Notes: generated by a model from the letters alone, not told the origin. A stretch of DNA of 64,000 bases from Globisporangium splendens (GCA_006386115.1 VFIW01000003.1:1054001-1118000); one strand, 5' to 3'; positions 11,100 through 23,469 are shown, counted from the stretch's first letter. Translations and numbers: made by a program.

Positions 11100-14000
11100 A
11101 TGGATCTTGAAGAGTCACTTGCATCATGTGCATCGGCTCCACAGAAGCAGAAAGATGCAACGAGTGGCGGTCTGTTGGAGTTCCCAATGGAGGATGATCC
11201 GCGATGGCGAAGGTTCCGCGTCGACGACGACACGTCGCTCTCGTACGCGATTCTCACGCACGACGCACTTGATGAGCCCATGCCCAGCAATTCGTCACCT
11301 ACCTGGAGGGCAACCTCATCGTCTAAATCCAGACAACACTATGTCCACGAGGACAACAACAAGGAGGAGGACACGCCACCAAGCACCACCACGACGTCGT
11401 TCCGCCTCACAGTGTTTCTCGACGCGTTCCAGCAACTCGAGACACTCGAGAGCTTCTTTCGACCGTTCCTCGTGCATTTCCCACGCGGCAAGATCCTGCT
11501 GTGCGGGTTTCCCAGCAAAACACGACACTCCACGATCTGGACGAGCGAACGATTCGCTCAGGTGTATGCAGACTTGCTCGTGTACCTCATGGACACGACG
11601 CGCGAGTGGCTCGTGCAGCCCAAGATCGGGACCATCGGTGACGTGCCGCAGTACGTGGTCGTGTTTGGCACAGGCGCACAGGCTGCGCTGCGGTTGCTCA
11701 CGATCGAGATCCCGTTGCGCATGGCGAAGCAATCGCGACTCGGCGTGCTCCTGCGCGCGCAACGCGGCGTCGTGCTCATTAACGGACTCATTAACCCACG
11801 CGACGACGAAGTCCGGCATCGTCTGCACCATTTGCAGCGAGTTTTCAGCAGCAACAGCAGCTCTGAGGCGCTGACTCGCATCGAGATCCACGAAGCACTG
11901 CTCGCAAATCTGTTCAGCGAGTATTACTTGACCCAAGTCGCGCCGAGTCGTCAGGCAGCCATGGAGACGTTCTTCCAGACCCGAAGGTCTCAATTCGTGC
12001 AAGGCCGCAACCTGGCGTTGCTTCGGCTGCTGTTGCGTGGGAGCATCAAATCCTCCAAGGACGACTTGCGCGATGCGCCACGCAACCTGAGCACCTTTGT
12101 GGTGGCACCGTTTGCGCTTGTGGTCGTGCATGGCGCACACAATGCGCTCGTCCCGGCGTCACAAGCCGAGCTACTGTGTCGAGAGTTCCCGCAAACCAGT
12201 ATGACGCCAAGCCTACAAGCATGCTTGGGCTCAACTATGGACAATTCGGTGGAGTCAAATGTCCCCCAGATCCACGTTGCGTGGCTCAAAAGCGGCCACG
12301 AGGTGCTCCAAGAACGATTGCGCTTCATTTACGACCTGTTTCGCCAATTGGTGCTGCTTGCCACCCCAGAGTCGCCACAAATACCACCGTCTGAGCCTGT
12401 TGCAGCAAAAGCAGCAGCAAGCGAAACTCGTGGGTCAGTCACAAGAGCACCGACAGCGACCACACAAGGTGATACGACGACATTGACCCCTCGTGACGTT
12501 GACAACGTACCAGACAACCTAAACACCGAACTTGATCCAACTGAACCCGATTCTCCAACAAGCAACATGCATTTAGAGGCAAAAAACGATGCTGCGTCGC
12601 GCGTGAAGGAACTGCTAGCCCAACACGGACTCAAGTGGATCCAGCAGGAGCTCTACGACCGCGGACTCGAAGGTTCCGGGACAACAGCAGCGATTCTACA
12701 GCGCTTCCAGCACGCGCTCGAACAAGAAGACGCACAAGCACGCGCGCAGCAAGCTCAGAAACGCCTTCAGGCTGCCAAGCTGAAAAAACTAGAGGCACAA
12801 TGACGAGAGCGACAGCGAGAGGAACTGGAACAGCAGCTTCGCGAGAAAGGAGCCCAGCTGCGCATCCAACGCAAGGAGCAAGGGGCGCAGAAGGCGCTTT
12901 TCGTGCAGATGGAGGCGCAAAAGAACGCACAGGTGCGCATGGCGCTCGAGCACGAGCTCATGGCGCTGGAGGACGTGTTGTCGCAGAAGTATGAAGAGCA
13001 AATGTACCTCGAGGAAGAGCGCATGGACCGGAATCTAGCGATGGTCCAGCAAGTCGAGGAGATCGAGGCTGAGCGAGTGGAAAAAGACCGCGAAGCGTAC
13101 CAGGTGCAGCTTCAGCGTGACCGACTCGAGGCGCAGCACGCGAAGCGGGAAGAGCTCAAACAATTCCAGAAGGCGTTCGAGCAGAACGAGTTGGTCTCGA
13201 GTCCAGTGGAGGCGTACATGCTGGACATCTCGCCCACTTATGACCACTTTGACGACGTCGCATCGGGTGGACGCACGCTCGCGAAGGATCTGGTGCACTT
13301 CTACGAGCTCAAGAGCTCCCAGAAGGACGAATCGGCCGAGAAACGACGTGAATTCGACAAACTAAAGCAACTGGTGGCCACTAAGGAGCTCGAGTTGTGC
13401 AACCTCGAGCGCGTAATCATTAAAGCCAAGTCCACGGGCATGATCGCCAAGGCCGGGCTCGGCACCGTGCGTATCGTGTCCATTTCCCAAGACGAATTCC
13501 AGGCGCTGAATCGCGAGCAGGACGACAAGCGCGACGAACTGGCGAGGCTGCAGCAGAATGTGAACCTGCAGACCCAAGAGCTCACGTGGAAGGACCAGTT
13601 GCTCCAGCGGCTGAGCGAGTTGATCAAGCGTAATGAGGGGTTCCGCGATGAGATGCTGACGAAACTCGTGTTGAGTCTCGAACGTGGCAACGAAATGGTG
13701 CTGAGCTTGCGTGAAGAGGGCGAAACCCTCTTTGAGCAGCGTGAGGACAACACGAAGACAGGAAAACGCCTGACGCTCCGGTTGCACGCTCTTCAGGCTG
13801 AACGACAGAGTGCTGCCGCCAGCTCAACCGAGTACTTCGACACGCGACTGCGCATCGAAGGCACGACGCAGCGCGTGCTTCGGCACGTGCTGATTCGCGA
13901 AATGGATGCCGAAATCAACGATTTGGAGAAGAAACTGCTCATCGTCGAGTCCCAGGAGCTGCACTTGAAAGCCCAGCTGAAGGCAAACAACGCTAAAATG

Positions 14001-17000
14001 AACGAGGTCGCGGCGCAGACGTTCGTCGTCGAGAAAAGCTTAACGGGGCTACAGGAAGCGATCAAAGCGAAGGACGCCAAGCAGGAAGGTCAGAGCTCCA
14101 GTAACAGTGGCCACCAGCCTCAAGAGGAAGCCCAGACGGATCTCGCCGAGCATGTGCGCCGCAAGCGCCATGCGGACCGGTCCGACGAAGAAAAAAGTGG
14201 CTCACGCTCGACTTCCGCGTCAATTTCGCGCATTACTACAAATGCATTGACCCTGAAGAAGTCGAGATCATCGGCAAAGATCCCGCGTACCAGCACTGTC
14301 CGCTTACAAAAGTGCAAATCGAGCGGTTGCTGATGCTTCCAGCGCGCAATTGTCTCGCGATGGCGTTTTTCAAAGCTCCCGAAGAGCTCGAAGCGCATTT
14401 TTTGTTGCGGAAATACACATTTGGCGACGGCGAAGACCATTTTGCGCGTCTCGACCGCGATTTTGTGCTCAAGTCGTCGCCAGGTAGCGATCTTGACTGT
14501 GCGTCAAAGTCCATTGTGACGCGCCAACTCGGCGATCTCGCGTCAGCTGTCGAAGAAGTGAGTGGCAATGGGAAAAGCAAACACGCTAAGTCGTCATCAC
14601 AGGTCCCGAGGGGAAATTACGCGCTGCTGGATGAAAATGCGCCGCCGATACAGCTTTTGAGCGCTTCGCAATGCCAACTGCACCCGCACAAGAGCACGAC
14701 GCACACATTCAATTTGCCGCACCACGTCGGTGGCGTCGGCGTCCTCTCGATGGTGGTGTCCATCGTGTTCCAGGGCCATTTCCGATCCGTCGGGTATCAA
14801 AACGGTCGCATCGCCGGAATGCTCTACATTCTGCCGCCTTCGCCTTCGATGAGCTCCGCCGCTGTGACACAGGCGTTCCGCGTGCCAATTCCGATTGGCA
14901 AGTGCTCCTACGAGCAGGACATTGCATTGTGCACGCCGCATAGCCTCGGTAAACTCGTGATCCGCCATGACCCGGACGCCAAACCGCTGAATGCCGCTGC
15001 GACGTACCAGGTCGTGCTGGGTGTACCCGTGTTCACGTCGTACTCGATCGAGATCACGGCCAAGACGGCGCCGTTTGCGTCCGAAGTGCTCAAGCGCAAG
15101 CGATCGGACGCCTTGAAGAAGCAGGAGCTGTTGCCACTTAAGAAGGACGAGATTCAGAGCGTGTTCCTCACGATCCAGCTCAGCGAGCGCAAGAAGCGGC
15201 TCGCGGAGACTATGGCACACGACGCCAAGGACACCGCGCGCGCTGCGGAACTCGAGATGATCCGAGCCACCAAGGCACTCGAAGAAGACAACGTGATCTC
15301 GCTCTTGCCCCACGAAGAGCGAACACGGCTGCATGCGACGATCCAGAGCGCCGAAGCCAAGTTCACCCAACAATGCTTCCTGTACGCCAAGCGTGAAGAA
15401 GAGACGCGCGAGATCGAGCAGGCGTTAAAGGAACTCACCAGGATCCACACCAACTTGCTCGACGAGTGCGACGCCATGGAGCGAGATCTCGTCGCGTACC
15501 GTGCCCACTTGCCTGAACTCGCGGCTGCGCTGGTGGATGAGACAAAAGACGGAGGAGATCCAAGAAATCGCGACGCTGCTGGCGCCAAAATTGCGCGGGA
15601 ACTCAATGTCAAGTACGTCGGATCGGGCGCGAGATCGAGCAAAGTGCTCTGGGCCGAGCTCTCGGCGATGAAAGCCAAGCTGCCGTCCATGATGACGCCT
15701 GCCGAACGGCTGCGACGCAAGTACAAGAAAGGGCGAGACGTGCTCGAGAAGAAAGAGCGCGAATGGATCCTGCTGGACCGCATCCTGCATCCACGCATCT
15801 ACGACTGGGAAGAGCGGCTCGTTGTCGCGGGCGAGAATGCGAAGATGCGACTCCATGGCGCATCCACAAAACTCACCAAGGACGAAGAGCAGCTCGCGGT
15901 GCTCTCGCAAATGGAGGTCGACCGCATTCTCAAGGCGCGTGGAACCTGCTTGAGCGGAAAGAGATCCAAATCCGCAAGATCATCACCAAGTTCCGTGATG
16001 AACATGGTGGTTCCAAGTCGAAGAAGCAGGACCAGAAGAAGGTGCCGACAACCATGGTCGCGCTGCTTCGCTCGCAGCAAACGACAGAGTTGACGACGGA
16101 AGAACGCGAGTGGCGGCGACACGACCGGCTCCTGAATCCGTCGTATTATCCAATTTCGAATATGAAGAAACTCACGGAGGAATTGCACCACGCAATTCCT
16201 ATTGCAAATCCAGCAACTCCAGCTACGCCCGCGACGGCGAAAGGTGCACCGCCATCAAAAGCCACATTGTTGCATGGTGTGACGATTTCTGCTCTGAGCT
16301 TGACGCGCGAAGATCTGGTTGCGGCGCTCAATACTCCGGAAGAAGAACTCTTCAAGCTGCCCAGCGACTTGCTTCGCGCGCGCAACTTGCTGCTCAAGTA
16401 CGACCCGCAGCTGAGCACGAACCTCGTCGAGGCTGCGCGGATACAACACGGTCAGAGCACCAAAGTCGAGCCTGTGGAATTGGACATCGACGCGCGCTGC
16501 CGTCTCGTGTACCAGGAACTGCAGCGCGCGATCGCCAACACGCGCAACGAGTTCATGGACTCGTACGTGTTGCACTCGACGCTGCAGCGGTTCCCGACCA
16601 AAGTACTGCGTCTGGAGCTCGAGAAGGAACTGGATCGGCTGCTGATGTCGCAGGTGGCGGAGAAGGAAGAGTTTGAACCCCGAAACTTTCTTGCTGCCCG
16701 AGGAAATGCCGCGATGGCGACCCAAGCAGCAGCACCTGAACGGAAGAAGCATGGACACGAGTCCGATGACCCGGTCTCCGACTCGGACAGCAACGAAGAA
16801 GCGCAGATCGCGAGGGAAGCGAATGCGCAGCGGCAGATGGAACGCGACGCCAAGTCGGGTGCCAACACCAAGATCCGAGGCAAAGCGCTCAAGCAGAAAA
16901 GCGTTCAGAAGCAGCGGCGCGATATCAAAGATGTAGGTGTTCTTGCTTCTGTTGCGTGCCTTCTAGGCAGGTTATATGACCTTCTTGGTACTGTTGTAGG

Positions 17001-18399
17001 CACTCAAAGGACGAAGTCTGGAGGAACGGCGGTTGCTGCTCGAAGAGCATGAACTCGGTGCGGGTGGGTGCATGGCGTGCCGTACCAACCCGTGCGTATG
17101 GCGACCGTACTTGCAGGAGTCGCACTCGACGATTCAGACGCGCATGGAGATGCTACAGGAAGAACTGGAGCGCGTCAAGCGATGTCCCGACCTCACAATG
17201 GACTCGCGCGTGTGCATGGCGGCCGTGAAATCCGGGAACCACTCCGTCACGATGCGGAAAAGCGATTTGTTTGACGAACTCACGCTCGAGCTCAAGATCT
17301 GGGACAAGAATCTGCGCCTCAGGGCCGTCGACGACGAACTCCACCGCACGTTCCGCACCAAAGAACCATACTTTGAGACGCAAGCGCTGCATGGCTTCCC
17401 GCAGACCCAGCTGCGCGACAAAGTGCAAGTCACACTTGCGCAGGAGCACAACGTACTCGTGGCCAATCTCATCGCGTACGAAGCCGTCGAAGACATACTG
17501 GAGTGGATGCTCGAAGGCTGGATCTTCGGCGTGCGCGAGTCCGAGCGAAAAGCGCTTGGATTTGTACCGAGTCTCAAGCGCGACGGACCGCTGACGATGC
17601 ACGATCTGCGCATGTTGGAGCAGCAAACCCAGCAGCGCAGGATGGAGGAGGAGGAACAGCAGGCACTTCAAACGGCGACGCAGCGCACGTGCAGGGACTT
17701 CCACTGGACAAGTGGAAACCCATCGAGATGCACGCTTTCAAGACCAACGAGCAAAATAAGGCAGTGAAGAAAGGCTCCGAGATGGACAAGACACTCACCG
17801 AGACCGAGAACGCGCTCAAGTTTGGCCTGTTTTGCATGACGCTCATGTATTTCCGAGGCTTGTCGCTGCTGAAGAAGCAGAAATCTGCGTGGTTGACGAC
17901 ATCATCTAAACAGAAGCCACAAAAGAGCGCCGAGCGCGCGCGAATGGATCTGGAGGCGAAAAACGTCGCGCTGCGGCAAAAGAGAGTCGAGCTGTTCGAC
18001 GCCAAAGCTCAACGCGCTCAGGCGCGCAAGCAAAAGTTCCTGGACCAGAAGACAGCCGCGTACCGCAAACGCCTAGTGCTCGAGACGCAAAAGGCGAAAC
18101 GCGAAGCGCGCGCCGCACAGGAGATCCAGCGCGTGTACCGCGGCCACTTGGGCAAGATCGCCGGCAAGAAATGGATGCTGCGGCGCCGCGAGATCGATGC
18201 ACAGAGAGCGCTCGAGCGTGCAGCCGCGACGACGTTGCAGCGCGCATACCGAGGCCGACTGGACCGCATCCAAGCCGAGGAGAAGCGCGTCGAACTCGCC
18301 GAGTTCATCTCGCAATTGCGCGCCGAAGAAGCGATCGACGAGGAAGAAGAGTACTGGCGAACGCACCGCATCGAGCGCGCAAGGTCGTCGCCTTTGTAA
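11100..18399 (+). pseudogene. Large alpha/beta-hydrolase-like, coiled-coil, IQ-motif gene with four reading-frame breaks
   Basis: One long gene is visible as successive open pieces that continue each other's protein. The ATG at 11100 is preferred; 11073 is in frame too. The order is: an N-terminal alpha/beta-hydrolase-like domain (11.4-12.35 kb) whose expected nucleophile elbow reads GTGAQ instead of GxSxG, so it is probably inactive; a long coiled coil (12.6-14.1 kb); a beta-rich domain (14.6-15.05 kb); more coiled coil; a CMAC/CVW motif after a 67-nt GT-AG intron (16933-16999); and two C-terminal IQ motifs (IQRVYRGHLGK, LQRAYRGRL). The frame is broken by an in-frame TGA at 12801-12803 (CGA in the inferred parent) and single-base losses at the A-run 14191-14196, near 15935-15942 and near 17681-17692. 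About 2,410 residues would result if unbroken. It could be a decaying gene or carry consensus errors. The architecture suggests a flagellar or cytoskeletal protein, which is inference. Confidence 0.6.
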
Positions 18400-18560
18400 A
18401 GAAAAAAGCGTAGTTCTTGTTGGGGAAAGACACACGATTTGTTAACAAGAGACACGAGAGACGGACAAATCCAGTTGTAAAAAGAGAAATTGCCTATTAT
18501 GAAAGATTTTACTTACCAGAAGAAGAGGAGCGACCAAATTGCCTTCATCGCACTGTGCTC

Positions 18561-21479
18561 TTAGGCTTGTTGGGCGAACGGCAGCGTGAGACTCACGAGT
18601 TTCACGAGTTCGTCGGTCTTCTTGCGGCGGTTCTGCGTCTGCTTGGACACCGCCGTCCACTTGTCGCCGTGCTTCGGGTCGGCCGCGACGCAACGCTTGA
18701 GGATCTTGTCCGCGTCGTCCGCCGAGCCTCCGTGCTGCACCTCAAAGAGGTAGTAGAACGCCCAGCCATCGCCGAAGTCGGCGTCAAGTTGCACCGTGCG
18801 CTCGAGCCACTTGCGGGCCTTCGAGTACTTGCGTTCCTGCCAAAACAGCTTCGCGACCGACAGACACACGCTTGGGTCGTTGTCTTTCTTCTTGAGCGCC
18901 GTGAACGACGCGCGCTTCTGCTGTGCACGCGGCGCAATATCAATGGACTCGGCGAGCAGCAGGCCGGACTCGGGACATTCTTGTAAAGCCTTGGCCATGA
19001 GCATCTCCTGGCCCTTCGGGTTGTCCCAACGCGCTTCGAGACGCGCGGCTTCGAGCCACAGACGATCGTTCTTTGGGCTCTTCAACCGCGCCAGCTCGAG
19101 CACCGACCGCGCTTTCGTCACGCCGTTCATCTTTTCTTCCAGGCGACTCGACAGAATCCATAGTGAAATCGACTTTGGACAGTGCTGCACGCCGTCTCGG
19201 TACATGCTCTTGGCGCGTTCGTACTCTGGCGGCGTCTGCGATTCATAGAATTGACCACCCATCATGTAGAGCTTGGCGAAGTCCGGGTACAACTTGATAC
19301 CTTCCCTCAGCAGATTTTCCTCAACCTCCGGGTTCTCGGCACACTCGCGCTCGAGCAGCACGGATTTCATCCACACGTGCGCCGACGGCGCCTGTGCGCG
19401 GGCCTTAGCGAGAAGCGCTCTGGCGAGCTCGATCTCGTCGTTTTCCCACTCGAGCTTCACGGCCGCGAGCCAAATCGACTCACTGTTCGGGTTCGCGCTA
19501 AACGCCTGGCGCAGAATCAACCGCGCGTTCTCGACCGAACCGTTGGTCCACACCTCCTTCGCCGCCATGAGCCACAAAATCTCTGCGTGCGGACACGTCG
19601 TGACTGCTTTCTGCAGCAACTGCTCGACGGCCTCGCCATTGTTCTTCCCCTCATTGATCTGCTTTTCGAGCGCCACGGCGCGCAACCAGATCGATTTCTT
19701 GCCTGGGAACACCTTGAGCGCATTCGCAAAAATTGCCTTGGCCGTCAGCAATGCGCCGCGACTGGCGCAGTTTTCGGCGTCGTCAATCCACGTGCGTTTG
19801 CGATCCTCTGGCTCCACGCCGACGTCGATGCACGCGCGCACAATGGCCGCACAGGTCAGCGGCGCATCCGCGTGCTCACAGGCTTCGGCTTCTTTCAGCC
19901 ACATCTCGCGGTTGATCACGACCTGGTGTTTCTGCAGCGACTTGAGCGCGAGCTGGATGATGCGCTCGATCATCTCGGTTTTCCCCTGCGCTTCCTCCAA
20001 TTTCGCGGCCGTGATCCAGATCGATGGCTCAGTTGGGATCGCTGTGCGCGCCTTGTTGAGCGTCTTCTTCGCATTCTCGTAGGTCTCTAACCGCGCCAAT
20101 GCAAGCCACAAGTCCACGGCTTGCGGCACGCACTCAACCGCACGACCGAGCAGCACGCGCGCGCCATCAATGTCTTCGAGCTCGATCAGCGCCTTCCAGA
20201 GCTTGACAGAGTTCGGAATGAATTCGAGCGCACGACGCATCACAAGCTTCTTGAGCTCGTCGTCCTTCTCCAGCTGTGCGGCCTGGAGCCACACTTTGAC
20301 CGAGTTGGGCACGTGGCGCACGGCCTTGGCGAGGATCGTCTTGGCGTTCTCCGGGTTCTGCAGCCGTGCGGCTTCGAGCCACACGTCCTCCTGGGTCGGA
20401 CAGCACTCGCAGCCCTGCGCGATGATCTTGCGCGCCTGCACGATCTTGCCCGCGACTTCCTCAAGTCGCGCCGCTGCGATCCAGCCAGGACCGTGCTTTG
20501 GGTTTGTCATCGTCACAGACCGCAGCAGCAGTCGCGCTTTCTTGATATCGCCGATCTCGGCATCGCTCGTGAGCTTTAGACTGTTGAGATCGGTCAGGTA
20601 TCCCTTCGGGTCCACGACGGTCTGTCCCGTGATCGAGTCCGACATTTTATCGAGTTTGTGGGACAACACGGCACCACGCGCCTCCGCGAGCCCCGTGATC
20701 GTGGACGTCATGCCGCTCCCCGGTGTCTCCATGCCGCCTGCAGGCGTGATCGTGCCGTGCAGCGCGCTCGCGCCGTTCGCTGCGACACCGCTAGCATTGC
20801 TCGCGAGCAAGTGATCGGGAACCGGCGCGAACATCTCATTGCGCTTCTGCAGTGCCGTGTTGGTCTTGTACTTGAGCGAGTAGTCACCGATGTCCGGGAT
20901 CATCTCCCACTCGGCGTCCGACATGTTCTGCAGTCCAGCCTTGAGGTCCGCGAACTGGTCGCTGATCTTCGGCCGCTCCTGGCGCGCCTTCTTGAGCTCC
21001 TCGAGCATCTTCACCTCGCGACGGCGCTTGCGGCGCGAGTCCATGCGCTCGTCGATCGACTCGTAGATGTCGTCGGCCTCGCGGTCATCCTGGTCGTACG
21101 GCGTGTCCTGGAAGAGCCCCACGGACGAGTACCCCGAGAATTGGTCGTAGTTCGTCTCACTGTAATCGCCGTAATCCTCGTTCTCGTCCACATCGCGACC
21201 GAATCCGCCCATACCGGCGGTTCCCGAGCCTCGTCCAGCACCGCGGCCAGCAGCAGCACCGGGTGGGAGATCCACACCGCGGCCTCGCCCTGCTCCTGGA
21301 AGATACGGTGGCGCACCACCGACAGGAGCACCCGTGCCGTCAGGCGCCACGGACGCGCGCGCCGGTCCGATATCCGACCGCGTCGTGAACCCGACAGCGC
21401 CACGACCTAGACCAGGAACGTAGTTGGCCGGTGCGCCCGACGCGTAGGTGTTGCGCTGCCGCTGCCCCAATCCACTCAT
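18561..21479 (-). CDS. PRPF6: Pre-mRNA splicing factor 6 homologue, U4/U6-U5 tri-snRNP (972 aa)
   Basis: This intronless frame encodes the Prp6/PRPF6 family protein that bridges U5 and U4/U6 in the tri-snRNP. The N-terminal PRP1 region includes YVPGLGRGAVGFTTRSDIGP and an acidic stretch around NEDYGDYSETNYDQFSGY. From about residue 290 to the end there is a continuous series of HAT/TPR-like helical repeats with recurring W-x-x-A-A-x-L-E. Length is close to the human protein (941 aa). The start ATG (21477-21479) lies immediately before the conserved N-terminus. Gly/Ala-rich low complexity at residues about 45-95 is the main lineage-specific part. It converges on the broken hydrolase-like gene, leaving 161 bp between stops. 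No breaks are seen. Confidence 0.95.
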   Translation of the reverse strand: MSGLGQRQRNTYASGAPANYVPGLGRGAVGFTTRSDIGPARASVAPDGTGAPVGGAPPYLPGAGRGRGVDLPPGAAAGRGAGRGSGTAGMGGFGRDVDENEDYGDYSETNYDQFSGYSSVGLFQDTPYDQDDREADDIYESIDERMDSRRKRRREVKMLEELKKARQERPKISDQFADLKAGLQNMSDAEWEMIPDIGDYSLKYKTNTALQKRNEMFAPVPDHLLASNASGVAANGASALHGTITPAGGMETPGSGMTSTITGLAEARGAVLSHKLDKMSDSITGQTVVDPKGYLTDLNSLKLTSDAEIGDIKKARLLLRSVTMTNPKHGPGWIAAARLEEVAGKIVQARKIIAQGCECCPTQEDVWLEAARLQNPENAKTILAKAVRHVPNSVKVWLQAAQLEKDDELKKLVMRRALEFIPNSVKLWKALIELEDIDGARVLLGRAVECVPQAVDLWLALARLETYENAKKTLNKARTAIPTEPSIWITAAKLEEAQGKTEMIERIIQLALKSLQKHQVVINREMWLKEAEACEHADAPLTCAAIVRACIDVGVEPEDRKRTWIDDAENCASRGALLTAKAIFANALKVFPGKKSIWLRAVALEKQINEGKNNGEAVEQLLQKAVTTCPHAEILWLMAAKEVWTNGSVENARLILRQAFSANPNSESIWLAAVKLEWENDEIELARALLAKARAQAPSAHVWMKSVLLERECAENPEVEENLLREGIKLYPDFAKLYMMGGQFYESQTPPEYERAKSMYRDGVQHCPKSISLWILSSRLEEKMNGVTKARSVLELARLKSPKNDRLWLEAARLEARWDNPKGQEMLMAKALQECPESGLLLAESIDIAPRAQQKRASFTALKKKDNDPSVCLSVAKLFWQERKYSKARKWLERTVQLDADFGDGWAFYYLFEVQHGGSADDADKILKRCVAADPKHGDKWTAVSKQTQNRRKKTDELVKLVSLTLPFAQQA

Positions 21480-22081
21480 CCTGCACTTGCGCTGCTAATG
21501 CACAGAGAGCCGCAGAGACAGAGAGAGAGGCAAGGATGAAGAGGTCTGCTTGCTTGCTCTAATATGCGCTTTGATGGCTCTTGGGTTGGAAGTGGAGGGC
21601 AAAGCAGTACTTTAGTGAGTGGAGGCTGTAGTGGGGTTACGCAACCGTTCTCGGACGATCGAGGTTTTTCGACGATTGCCTCTGTTTACGGGAACCAAGC
21701 ACGTAATGCACTTTTTATAAATCCAAATAGGGGAGATGACCATAAGTAAGAGCAATGGATCCACTCGTCTGCTCGAGGAGGACACCAAAGGTCAAAGTGC
21801 AAGACTTTGCTCAGGGTGCATTCGCAAACCTGAAGTACGTTTTGGCGCCGATTTCAAGCGCATTCTTGTGGCAGTATCTGGTGGGAAGCACTCCCTGATT
21901 ACCAAGTGCTGAGCATTCTGCCAACTCGTACACGCGTGAAGCTTCGTGAATCCTCCTGGAAGCATACAGGACGCAATTGAGATAATGTCTTTCGTCACGA
22001 TAACAAGACATTGTCGTCAGTGCTGTTCTGCGTCAATAGTAAGTACATCGCATATTCAAGAAACGATGAGAGGTTCTAAAT
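21480..22081. other. Intergenic region between PRPF6 and the inverted repeat
   Basis: This holds the PRPF6 upstream region on the minus strand, with a pyrimidine-rich leader just before its ATG, and otherwise no gene. Weak, gapped similarity to the sequence beyond the outer end of the right repeat arm is visible over roughly the last 30 bp before 22082. Confidence 0.45.
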
Positions 22082-22383
22082 AATAGGTATACTGGCACAA
22101 AACTTTCACAAAATACATGGCCACTCCTTCACCATGTGCCTAGGTTGCAAGAAAGCAGACTCGGAGAATACTGGAGTATTGCATGCGCCTTGCCATTGAG
22201 AGGCCGTGATGAGGGCCACCCACGTGCTCTGGCAAGCTGCAACGCGCAAACTCACTCTCGAGCCGCGCGTGAGTGAAATGAGACTCACGCGCAGCCGACT
22301 GCTGCTGCTGTTGGATGTGTGCTGCTGGGATAAACAACCTAGTTGGGTGCACACTGCTGGAGTTGCTGGGCTTGGAAGGTTGC

Positions 22384-23469
22384 CTAAGCCCCGCACAAGT
22401 GAGGGACTTCGTCGCAAAGCATTACAAAGGACGTGAACGCCAGGTCTTCGTCGCCACCCCACAGCTGGAGGCACTCTTCCGCCGTTGGGATCATGTTGCA
22501 ATCGTAGCCGACGGCTTCGTTGTAGGTCGAGAACGCCTGCAGTATCCTCGTGAGACTGCGCAGCTCGGCGTCGTTGGCGTACGTGCCGTACCGCTTCACT
22601 TCGTACGCGATGAGTTTGTAGTGAGGGCACTCGCCGCATTGACACAGGTAGTCGTCCAGATAAAGGTTGATATCGGAGCAGGAGGACGCCATGCGTAGCA
22701 ACCGCTCGGCCGTGGTCTCGCAATCTTCATCGTCATCGTAATTATTGTCGTCATAGCAGAAGCAGCTCGAATCATCGACAGCAGCTTCTCGTCGTTCGTC
22801 TTCGACCTCGCTGTCACCAAAGTCGTAGCAGCACTTGTCGGACTCGCACTCGCTCAAGAGCTCTGTGGTGTCGGTCGTGCACGACATGCAGTCACTGAAT
22901 TCTTCGTCATCTTCGTCATCGTAGAACGACTTCATCTTGGAACACATGGTCTTGGTCGGTGCGCCAACAATCTCGACCTTGGTCTCGGACGGCATGATGA
23001 ATGCCGGTACTTGCGCCTTCTTCGCCATGATGCGTGGCTCAAACACCTGGTGGAACTCGTCAAAGAAGTGCTCATCGTCGAGATCGCCTTGTGTGCTGTC
23101 GAGAGCGACTGGAGCAGGTACAGCTGCGAAGATCGACGATGTAGAGCGCACAACGAGGTCACGCACAGTGTCTTGGCAGCGGCGGATGGCACTCTTGAGG
23201 ACGCAGGGAGTGCTCACGTACGCAGGGATGATCTTCGCCAAGTACGACGCCAAGCTGGTCGATGTCGGCAAGCTGTAGTTCTTGAGGTTGGTGGTCGCGA
23301 TCTCCAGTTGCTCGTCGAGTTCACCGAAACTTACCTGCGTGTCGGCTTCCAGCCAACTGAAGTGGATCGTCACAAAGTCGCACGGGTACGGTGTCAGGGT
23401 CGTTCTTGTTGGTCGGAGGAGAGATGAGCGATGCAAGGGGAGACACGTAGTCGACGCGAAGTTACTCAT
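22384..23469 (-). CDS. Acidic, cysteine-rich protein of unknown function, left copy (361 aa)
   Basis: A single-exon frame from an ATG at 23467-23469, identical in protein to the copy at 28865-29950. I do not recognise the family. The N-terminal third is Ser/Thr-rich without a signal peptide; residues about 180-260 are strongly acidic with many cysteines (SDCMSCTTDTTELLSECES and later Asp runs); the C-terminal part is a folded-looking region with CQCGECPHYKL and further cysteines, which could bind metal. Roughly 95 bases upstream is an Inr+FPR-like core promoter, and five copies of a GCGCAYTTTC-like element lie 170-390 bases upstream. It lies downstream of the protease in the same arm, with the same direction of reading. 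Confidence 0.7.
   Translation of the reverse strand: MSNFASTTCLPLHRSSLLRPTRTTLTPYPCDFVTIHFSWLEADTQVSFGELDEQLEIATTNLKNYSLPTSTSLASYLAKIIPAYVSTPCVLKSAIRRCQDTVRDLVVRSTSSIFAAVPAPVALDSTQGDLDDEHFFDEFHQVFEPRIMAKKAQVPAFIMPSETKVEIVGAPTKTMCSKMKSFYDDEDDEEFSDCMSCTTDTTELLSECESDKCCYDFGDSEVEDERREAAVDDSSCFCYDDNNYDDDEDCETTAERLLRMASSCSDINLYLDDYLCQCGECPHYKLIAYEVKRYGTYANDAELRSLTRILQAFSTYNEAVGYDCNMIPTAEECLQLWGGDEDLAFTSFVMLCDEVPHLCGA

Noticed and set aside
12801..12803. TGA as programmed stop-codon readthrough or a selenocysteine codon
   Set aside because: The same gene has three further frameshifts, and the stop sits in a plain coiled coil where Arg (CGA) fits, so mutation or sequence error is simpler.
12903..14333. 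Separate gene starting at 12903 after the hydrolase-like frame
   Set aside because: It is in the same frame as the upstream piece with only the TGA between, and the coiled coil runs through without a promoter-like gap.
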